In this document: one piece after another, positions 49,357-54,333 of the stretch
Layout of the letters: each line of letters starts with the position of its first letter
Numbering within the stretch: the stretch's first letter is position 1
Translations under genes and position numbers: made by a program
Assembly: GCA_902763505.1 (NCBI GenBank)
Contig: CACWSO010000002.1
Coordinates: 110,712-165,044, forward strand
Length of the DNA stretch: 54,333 nucleotides
Source: an uncultured Eubacteriales bacterium
Lineage (GTDB): Bacteria > Bacillota > Clostridia > Peptostreptococcales > Anaerovoracaceae
Reading direction: 5' to 3'
Notes under the pieces: generated by a model
Database searches by the model: none
Told to the model about the DNA's origin: nothing
Seen by the model: the letters and a program-made list of their open reading frames with translations, nothing else

Positions 49357-50310
49357 ATGAATTACTGTCCCAATTGTGGTGCCGACTTAACAGAACAATA
49401 TGGATTTGATCCGGATGAGCATGAATGGACTTGCACCGAATGTGGTTACGAAATACAAATGAGTGATGAATCCACTTCGGGGATAGATATGTTCGCTGAG
49501 ATGGCTTTTAACCTAGGAGAAGCTGCATACAACAAAGGGAAGCTAAATGATGCAACAAAAGAGGCCAATCAACTTGAAAGAGAACGAATACATCTAGAAA
49601 AACAATCTGCTAAAGCAAATCGTAAAATTGAGGAAAAGCAAATCAAACATCGCAAAAAAATGGAAGCGATGGAATCAAGAACCCCGGAAGAGGTTAAAGC
49701 GGAGATAAAACAAAGGAGAGCAATTGCAAAATACATTGTGATTGCGGTAATTGTTGTAGTACTTCTGGGAGCAGGCGTATATGGAATTTATAAATATAAG
49801 GAACTAAAAGAGGTTGGAATAGATTCAGACAATTGTATAGGCAAAAACTATAAAGAAGTGGTGGAAATTCTTGAAGCTTCCGGTTTTGAGCAGATTAATG
49901 CTAGAGGGATAGCAGATCTTTCATACAAAGAAATAGGAGAAAAGGAATATACCGTTAAAGAAGTAGTGATAAATGGGGAAAGAAGTTTTAAAGCTGATTC
50001 GAAGTTCTTTTACGATTCAGAAGTGCAGTTACTTTATCACCTGGCGAAAAAAATGAATCCACCATTAACATCCAAAGAAGCCAAAGGGAAAGACTATAGA
50101 AAGGTTGAAAAAGAATTTAAGAATAATGGATTTGGCAATATACAGCTTAAACCCGAATATGACATTATATTTCAATGGGCAGCTGATGATGGAGAAGTAA
50201 AGAGTGTAACTATCGATGGTGAAAAGAATTATTCGACAGATAAGAAATATCGCATTGACGCAGATGTTGTGATTACATATCACACACTTAGAAGTAATAA
50301 GCCAGGGTGA
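49357..50310 (+). CDS. Zinc-ribbon membrane protein with coiled coil and two PASTA-like repeats
   Basis: The 317-aa protein starts with a zinc ribbon (Cys4, Cys7, Cys26, Cys29). It continues with a charged coiled coil (about 65-120, rich in Lys/Glu/Arg) and a single TM helix at 124-145. Outside the membrane it has two related ~75-residue modules, starting CIGKNYKEVVEILEASGF and AKGKDYRKVEKEFKNNGF. The G-K-x-Y-x-x-V-x-x-x-x-x-x-x-G-F pattern resembles PASTA-type units. AAAGGAGG precedes the ATG. Its DNA is more AT-rich than its neighbours. I do not recognise a named function; signalling between the cell surface and cytoplasm is possible. Confidence 0.75.
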   Translation: MNYCPNCGADLTEQYGFDPDEHEWTCTECGYEIQMSDESTSGIDMFAEMAFNLGEAAYNKGKLNDATKEANQLERERIHLEKQSAKANRKIEEKQIKHRKKMEAMESRTPEEVKAEIKQRRAIAKYIVIAVIVVVLLGAGVYGIYKYKELKEVGIDSDNCIGKNYKEVVEILEASGFEQINARGIADLSYKEIGEKEYTVKEVVINGERSFKADSKFFYDSEVQLLYHLAKKMNPPLTSKEAKGKDYRKVEKEFKNNGFGNIQLKPEYDIIFQWAADDGEVKSVTIDGEKNYSTDKKYRIDADVVITYHTLRSNKPG

Positions 50311-50395
50311 TAATTGCGATGATTGTTTGAGTTGCTGTTAGCAATACTTTTTAAGACGAAGTAATGAAATAAAGTAGGTTTCTTTAAGATATTAT

Positions 50396-50430
50396 GCACC
50401 GGATGTCAATATGGCATTCGGTGCTTTTGC
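50396..50430 (+). terminator. Rho-independent terminator
   Basis: GCACCGGATG (50396-50405) pairs with CATTCGGTGC (50415-50424) with one G-U and is followed by TTTTGC. It closely resembles the terminator at 35920-35957. Confidence 0.8.
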
Positions 50431-50498
50431 ATGTAAAGAACTATAATGTTAAGATGTATCAAACGCTAGTTGATCGAAGTCCTTACAAAGGAGAGCGA

Positions 50499-51707
50499 AT
50501 GATGAAGAAAAAGACCATGTTGGTAATAGGGTTGGTTGTTGCTTTTGCTGCAGTACTTTTGTGTGCGGGATGTGACAGCCAGGACAGTCAGGAGAGTCAG
50601 AGCAGCCAGGAAAGCAATGTTGAGACATCGCTGAATAATGCTGAAACATCGCTGAAAATACACGTCATTTCCGATTACAATCTGGGTGAAGACTGGATCA
50701 GTCAGTTTGAACAGGGCGCCCGGGAAGAGATCACCGGACAAAGAACTGATGCAGAAGTGGAATGCGGCGTGATCAAAGACACCACAGTGGCAGATCAGAT
50801 TCTGGGATATGGTCTGAGCGGCGGGTTTGACGGATTGCTCATCGCCGCTGATACACAGGATTCAGAAACGGCCGAAGCCGTCGCGCAGGCCAGAGAGCAG
50901 GGTGTTCCTGTTGTAGGATTTGGCGATAACGTGAACAACGGATACAATACAGCCGCGCCTGAAGATCTTGCAAAATCTATGGCCCAGGTGCTGGTCGCGC
51001 AGGTCGCACTCCGCCAAGGCGCGGATGCCTGGGGCCAATCAGATTTCGGCGACCAGCTCGGCCGCGCTGTGCAAGGCAGCTGGACTACATTGAACAGTTC
51101 CGAAGATAAGAAACTGTTTGTGCCTCCGTATGTCATGGAATGCAGCAAAAACAGCGAGGGCAGATACGAAATGAACCGGGTTTCTCTGATTTCAGATATT
51201 GGAGACACACCGGATGGAAACGGCTACAACTACATTCTGAATACAGGAAACAACTATTACCTTTATCCGGAGAATCCGGGACAGCTGGAATGCCACTGGG
51301 AACCGGATGGGTATTCCGGTTCTGACAGTTTGATGAAAACGACCGATGACACCGGCATCGACGGCGGCGGAAACAGCACCTTCTTTTTGGATATGAATAC
51401 CTATGGCTACGGCGAGGAATATTTCCGGGGAACGATCAGCACCTTTGAAGGATATGGGGCAATGGGGAATGAACCTGAAGAGTGCATCGCGCTGAATCTT
51501 GAGTCGCCGGTCAGGGTCCTTCTGACTGACGGCAGAGACATTCTGCTCAGTGTCATTCAGCTTAATGCCAGTCAGCTCGATACAGAGCAGTCGTTGTCGA
51601 ATCTCGCAAACAATGGAACCGCCGTAACGGTGACAGGCGAATTGTTTGAGGCCGAAACAGACCATCACTTCACGCCAGTCCTTATGAATGTAACCGGAGT
51701 GGAATAA
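50499..51707 (+). CDS. Lipoprotein with partial periplasmic-sugar-binding-like lobe
   Basis: The start at 50499 or 50502 follows AAAGGAG. The ~402-aa protein has a signal ending in LLCAGC (lipobox) and a Ser/Gln linker. Then comes a ~120-residue region (KIHVISDYNLGEDWISQFEQGA; DGLLIAADTQD; AVAQAREQGVPVVGFGD) that looks like the first lobe of RbsB/LacI-type periplasmic binding proteins. After that the protein leaves the family: no second lobe is recognisable, and the C-terminal ~200 residues (TVTGELFEAETDHHFTPVLM) look like a separate beta-rich domain. No ABC transporter is adjacent, so transport is not implied. The gene is GC-richer than the one before it. Confidence 0.72.
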   Translation: MMKKKTMLVIGLVVAFAAVLLCAGCDSQDSQESQSSQESNVETSLNNAETSLKIHVISDYNLGEDWISQFEQGAREEITGQRTDAEVECGVIKDTTVADQILGYGLSGGFDGLLIAADTQDSETAEAVAQAREQGVPVVGFGDNVNNGYNTAAPEDLAKSMAQVLVAQVALRQGADAWGQSDFGDQLGRAVQGSWTTLNSSEDKKLFVPPYVMECSKNSEGRYEMNRVSLISDIGDTPDGNGYNYILNTGNNYYLYPENPGQLECHWEPDGYSGSDSLMKTTDDTGIDGGGNSTFFLDMNTYGYGEEYFRGTISTFEGYGAMGNEPEECIALNLESPVRVLLTDGRDILLSVIQLNASQLDTEQSLSNLANNGTAVTVTGELFEAETDHHFTPVLMNVTGVE

Positions 51708-51729
51708 AAAGAGTCGGATGTTGAAACAG

Positions 51730-51771
51730 AAAACCTGCCTTTGCATCATGCATCGGCAGGTTTTTCTTTGG
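51730..51771 (+). terminator. Rho-independent terminator
   Basis: AAAACCTGCC (51730-51739) pairs with GGCAGGTTTT (51755-51764) around a loop that contains TTTGCATCATGCATC; more Ts follow. It ends the lipoprotein gene. Confidence 0.9.
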
Positions 51772-52027
51772 AGTGCTTTTGTTTGTGAGTCATCCTTTGC
51801 AGGTTTGAGCCCGTAAAGATGTTGTTGTCTGAGCAGCACATATCATAGACGGCTTCATCTACATCTCCGACGCATTCCCAGGTGTTATCTTCGATTTCTT
51901 CATAGTCGACGTCATCGCTTTCATCGTAGTCATAATCATAATCTTCGTCGGTACCATAGTCATAATCATCGTCGGTGTCATAGTCATCGCCGGTGTCATA
52001 GTCTGTATGCGTGATGTGGTGAGGCAA
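51746..52027 (-). pseudogene. Asp/Tyr-rich ORF, possible gene remnant
   Basis: This 93-codon minus-strand frame starts only at a TTG, lacks a ribosome binding site, and its end runs through the terminator of the opposite gene. Even so, its first 45 codons give a DYDTGDDYDTDDDYDYG-type repeat, like the acidic lipoprotein at 15609-15956, and then WECVGDVDEAVYDMCCSDN. No signal peptide is present. It may be the leftover 3' part of a similar surface protein, or a chance product of the repeated GTCATAGTCATC DNA. Confidence 0.35.
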
Positions 52028-52059
52028 TTGAGTGGTATAATTTCATCATGACAGAACAG

Positions 52060-52088
52060 TTGCAGGGCTGCTGCAGGGCAGCTATAAT
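52060..52088 (+). promoter_or_regulatory. Sigma-A-type promoter of the HAD gene
   Basis: TTGCAG (52060-52065) and a consensus TATAAT (52083-52088) are separated by exactly 17 bp. The spacer is GC-rich with a GCTGCTGCAGGGCAGC near-palindrome. The start codon is 32 bp downstream. An extra TGGTATAAT lies at 52033-52041. Confidence 0.7.
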
Positions 52089-52119
52089 ACAGCCACAGAC
52101 GAGCGAAGGAGAAGACGAT

Positions 52120-52713
52120 ATGGTAAAGAACATTGTGTTAGATATAGGGCATGTGCTCATTGGATTCGAGTGGATGGATCATATCCGCCAGAGGTTTGAC
52201 GAGGAGACTGCCCGGATCGTAACGGATGCCATTTGGAAGAAGGACTACTGGTCGGAACTAGACCGGGGAGTTTTGAGCGACGAAGAGATTCTGGAGCTGT
52301 TTTACAGTGAGGCGCCGGACCACCGGCAGGAGATCAAAGAAGCTTTTGACAATGTCGGCGAGTGTCTGCTCCGGTGCGACTACGCGATTCCATGGATCGA
52401 CGAACTCAAGAGCAAAGGCTTCAATGTCTACTATCTATCCAATTACTCTGAGCACCTGATGCGCGTCAACCCGTCTGTGCTGGACTTCCTGCCGCACATG
52501 GATGGAGGAGTGTTTTCGTGCTATGTGAAGAAGATCAAGCCGGATCCGGAAATCTATCGGTGCCTGCTCGAGAAGTACGACCTTCGCGCAGAAGAGTGTC
52601 TGTTCTTCGATGATCGGGAAGAAAATGTGCTCGCTGCGCGTGAGCTGGGGATCCAGGCCGTGCAGTTTGAAAGCTATGAACAGGCAAAGGCAATAACGGA
52701 CAGCCTGGAGTAG
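52120..52713 (+). CDS. HAD-superfamily phosphatase (subfamily IA, YihX-like)
   Basis: ATG 52120 follows AAGGAG. The 197-aa protein has motif I LDIGHVL (nucleophile Asp8; the usual second Asp is Gly, as in YihX-type members with DLGNV), motif II LSNYS, motif III Lys in KKIKPDPEIYRCLL and motif IV FFDDREENVLAARELGI. It probably dephosphorylates a small sugar or nucleotide phosphate in the cytoplasm. It stands alone with its own promoter. Confidence 0.88.
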   Translation: MVKNIVLDIGHVLIGFEWMDHIRQRFDEETARIVTDAIWKKDYWSELDRGVLSDEEILELFYSEAPDHRQEIKEAFDNVGECLLRCDYAIPWIDELKSKGFNVYYLSNYSEHLMRVNPSVLDFLPHMDGGVFSCYVKKIKPDPEIYRCLLEKYDLRAEECLFFDDREENVLAARELGIQAVQFESYEQAKAITDSLE

Positions 52714-53248
52714 GACTGTTTTAGCTCCCGCTTGGCTGAAAATAGAGTTGTTTTAGCTCCGCTTGCACCAAAATTAGATAATCAACAATTTGGGGTTATT
52801 ATAATTTGATCATAATAATCCCTTTTTAGTGTGATTAATAAAAAGGGATTATCCTAACTTGATTTGATGGCGATGACCATTGGATCGATAACACTTTTTC
52901 TTTACTTTTGGTGATTTGGGATGAGTTTTCATCTCGATTTGAGTGGCTGATTTTGAAGTGATAGCCCCAAAACTTTAATTACTAAAAAAATGTATTATTT
53001 ATATCCAAAAACAATAACCCAAAATCTGATTATATTTTGATTATGGGTCATCGGGCTTTTGCATTGGTCATCTGGACTTTTGCATTGGCCATGTATATTC
53101 CATTTTCCCCTTGTAATTGTGTTGAAAAGCTATTTTCTATCAGTTCAGAATTGCGGTATAATATTGATATAATAATAGCAGTAAGATAATAACAGGATAA
53201 CAAACTATCGCAGGAAGATATTCTTATAATTGATAGGAGGAACCATAG
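52714..53248. other. AT-rich intergenic region with several repeats
   Basis: This 535-bp gap has no gene I can support. It holds a direct repeat TGTTTTAGCTCC(C)GCTTG at 52717-52734 and 52749-52765. It also holds a perfect 14-bp inverted repeat ATAATCCCTTTTTA / TAAAAAGGGATTAT (52815-52828 and 52839-52852, 10-nt loop). A tandem pair of GGTCATCGGGCTTTTGCATT-like units lies at 53046-53086. A TATAAT at 53157-53162 may belong to the rhodanese gene promoter. Confidence 0.6.
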
Positions 53249-53563
53249 ATGTTTTTTTTGAAAGAGAGAAAAGATATCAATGCAGGACTTGAAAGATTCA
53301 GAGCTACGCCGAACGCAGTTCTGGTTGATGTACGCAATCCAAGCGAATGCAAGCATGGAGTCATTCCGGGCAGCATCAATATTCCGCTGAACAAGCTCAG
53401 CATGGCCAAGAAGCTGATACCGGATCCGGCGACGCCGGTATTCACATACTGCACCAACGGAGGCAGGGCGGACAGAGCGGCCAAGAGGCTGAAGAGAATG
53501 GGCTTTGTGAACTGCGTAAGCCTCGGCGGAGTGACCGGATACAGAGGAGAGATACAGAAATAG
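53249..53563 (+). CDS. Single-domain rhodanese-like protein
   Basis: The 104-aa protein covers a complete single rhodanese domain: VLVDVRNPSECKHGVIPGSINIPL in the first half and VFTYCTNGGRADRAAKRLKRMGF with the active-site Cys68 in a CTNGGR loop. It transfers sulfane sulfur or acts as a redox or sulfur shuttle in the cytoplasm. The partner is unknown, as no molybdenum-cofactor or thiolation gene is adjacent. GGAGGAACC precedes the start. Confidence 0.9.
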   Translation: MFFLKERKDINAGLERFRATPNAVLVDVRNPSECKHGVIPGSINIPLNKLSMAKKLIPDPATPVFTYCTNGGRADRAAKRLKRMGFVNCVSLGGVTGYRGEIQK

Positions 53564-53642
53564 CAGAGATCAGATTGAGAAATAGCAGAGGCCAGATAAA
53601 GAAATAATAGAGAAACAAAGAAGATACAATAGAGAAACAATT

Positions 53643-53669
53643 AAATCCCGCGCAATGCGGGATTTTTCT
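53643..53669 (+). terminator. Rho-independent terminator
   Basis: AAATCCCGC (53643-53651) and GCGGGATTT (53657-53665) pair perfectly around GCAAT, followed by TTCTT. It ends the rhodanese transcript just before the tRNA promoter. Confidence 0.9.
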
Positions 53670-53697
53670 TGTAATAGCTGTCGATTTGGGTTATACT
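53669..53697 (+). promoter_or_regulatory. Promoter of the tRNA-Thr/tuf unit
   Basis: TTGTAA (53669-53674), a 17-bp spacer and TATACT (53692-53697) predict a start near 53704, ten bases before the tRNA. The -35 directly abuts the terminator before it. Confidence 0.7.
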
Positions 53698-53713
53698 TTT
53701 GATGTATGGGCGC

Positions 53714-53790
53714 GCTGACGTAGCTCAGTCGGTAGAGCACCTCATTGGTAATGAGGAGGTTCGGCGGTTCAAGTCCGCTCGTCAGCTCCA
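53714..53790 (+). tRNA. tRNA-Thr (anticodon GGT)
   Basis: The acceptor strands GCTGACG and CGTCAGC pair fully. The D-arm contains AGCTCAGTCGGTAGAGC, the anticodon stem CCTCA/TGAGG encloses the 7-nt loop TTGGTAA (anticodon GGT), and the T-arm has GGTTCAAGTCC. The 3' CCA is encoded (53788-53790). It is placed directly before tuf, a common arrangement in Firmicutes. Confidence 0.97.
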
Positions 53791-53863
53791 ATAGTTATTG
53801 TCTCGGGGACGCCCGGGGCAGAAGAAATGTATAATAACGTTATTTTACAGGAGGAAAAAACCA

Positions 53864-54333
53864 ATGGCAAAAGCAAAATTCGAAAGAACTAAGCCACACA
53901 TCAACATCGGAACGATCGGTCACGTAGACCACGGCAAGACTACACTGACAGCAGCCATCACAAGCGTACTGAACAGAAAGTACGGACTGGGCGGCGACGT
54001 AGCATTCGACGAGATCGACAAGGCACCGGAAGAGAAGGAAAGAACCATCTCAACAGCACACGTAGAATATGAGACACCGAACAGACACTACGCACACGTA
54101 GACTGCCCGGGACACGCAGACTATGTAAAGAACATGATCACAGGAGCAGCACAGATGGACGGAGCGATCCTGGTAGTAGCAGCAACAGACGGCCCGATGC
54201 CGCAGACAAGAGAGCACATCCTGCTGTCAAGACAGGTAGGCGTACCATACATCATCGTATTCCTGAACAAGTGTGACATGGTAGACGACGAAGAGCTTCT
54301 GGACCTGGTAGAGATGGAAGTAAGAGAACTGCT
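53864..54333 (+). CDS. tuf: Elongation factor Tu, N-terminal part (partial at window end)
   Basis: The first 156 codons are present, and the gene runs off the window. EF-Tu brings aminoacyl-tRNA to the ribosome. Visible motifs are GHVDHGKT (P-loop), DCPGHADY (G3) and NKCD (G4). Codon use is strongly restricted, as expected for a highly expressed gene, and AGGAGG precedes the ATG. Odd point: where the switch-I G2 motif normally reads R-G-I-T-I, this copy reads [12 protein letters not shown]. Gly and Ile are missing, an in-frame loss of six bases between 54043 and 54044, right beside the Mg-coordinating Thr. It could be a sequence error or a real variant. Confidence 0.95.
   Translation, partial: MAKAKFERTKPHINIGTIGHVDHGKTTLTAAITSVLNRKYGLGGDVAFDEIDKAPEEKERTISTAHVEYETPNRHYAHVDCPGHADYVKNMITGAAQMDGAILVVAATDGPMPQTREHILLSRQVGVPYIIVFLNKCDMVDDEELLDLVEMEVREL

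Noticed and set aside
52717-52765. Two GTTTTAGCTCC-type repeats considered as CRISPR or tracrRNA-related
   Set aside because: There are only two ~17-bp copies with a 15-bp gap. They lack a CRISPR-sized repeat or spacer, and there are no cas genes in the window.
53048-53356. 102-codon minus-strand ORF over the rhodanese start and upstream gap
   Set aside because: It overlaps the start of a clear rhodanese gene and the tandem repeat, with no protein-family pattern.

Overview
The window looks like part of a chromosome from an anaerobic, low-to-mid-GC Clostridia-type Firmicute. The evidence is strong AGGAGG ribosome binding sites, a Thr-tRNA next to tuf, oxygen-sensitive enzyme types, Clostridia-style lipoproteins and many amino-acid/heterocycle catabolic genes. 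Eubacteriales/Anaerovoracaceae-like is a guess, not a demonstration. I see no insertion sequence, prophage or CRISPR array.

Layout. (1) 1-1.9 kb: the 3' end of a xanthine-dehydrogenase-type molybdenum hydroxylase and an NCS1 purine/pyrimidine-type permease, closed by a strong terminator. (2) 2.1-2.5 kb: a VanZ-like gene that stops before its last helix, 10 bp from the end of a convergent gene. (3) 2.5-15.4 kb: a 905-aa SARP/BTAD-type regulator, divergent from a long gene set: a very divergent gcvPA/gcvPB pair, an AcoX-like ATP-NAD kinase homologue, an APC amino-acid permease, a pyridoxamine-pyruvate-transaminase-like class V aminotransferase, a prolyl-aminopeptidase-like hydrolase, a DASS transporter and an EamA exporter. 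No gcvT or gcvH is present. (4) 15.6-17.5 kb: an Asp/Ser/Tyr-repeat lipoprotein with two EF-hand-like loops, and a PRPP synthetase with a structured upstream region.

(5) 17.8-33.0 kb is the most interesting block: twelve co-directional genes behind a sigma-54 promoter, with their own PrpR-type sigma-54 activator embedded. They encode an aconitase-family hydratase pair, an NCS1 permease, an Old-Yellow-Enzyme/FadH-type FMN-FeS-FAD reductase, an isocitrate-lyase-family C-C lyase, a nitrilase-superfamily amidase, a dihydropyrimidinase-family cyclic amidase, two MmgE/PrpD proteins, a PrpF/methylitaconate-isomerase-family protein and an SDR. I read this as an anaerobic route in which an N-heterocycle or cyclic imide is imported, reduced, ring-opened, de-amidated, and then isomerised, hydrated and cleaved by chemistry like the 2,3-dimethylmalate end of nicotinate fermentation. 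The coenzyme-B12 mutase of that known pathway is absent here and two PrpD proteins are extra, so the substrate is unknown.

(6) 33.0-35.9 kb: a candidate ~180-nt small RNA and a secreted transglutaminase-like protein. (7) 35.9-44.8 kb: a LysR regulator divergent from a tight operon of two MFS transporters, a C45 Ntn-hydrolase, a YtcJ-type amidohydrolase, a type-B carboxylesterase and a SnoaL-like protein. (8) 44.9-49.3 kb: a lipoprotein paralogue of that esterase, with a leader-peptide/terminator arrangement in its 5' region. Its promoter overlaps that of a dCache histidine kinase, whose response regulator carries a DUF2294/MpsC-like output domain. (9) 49.4-54.3 kb: a zinc-ribbon membrane protein, a lipoprotein, a HAD phosphatase, a rhodanese, tRNA-Thr(GGT) and the 5' part of tuf. 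The tuf gene lacks two residues in the switch-I RGITI motif.

Functional calls come from recognising motifs and family-wide sequence patterns by eye. No database search was run, and substrates are not proven for any of the catabolic clusters.
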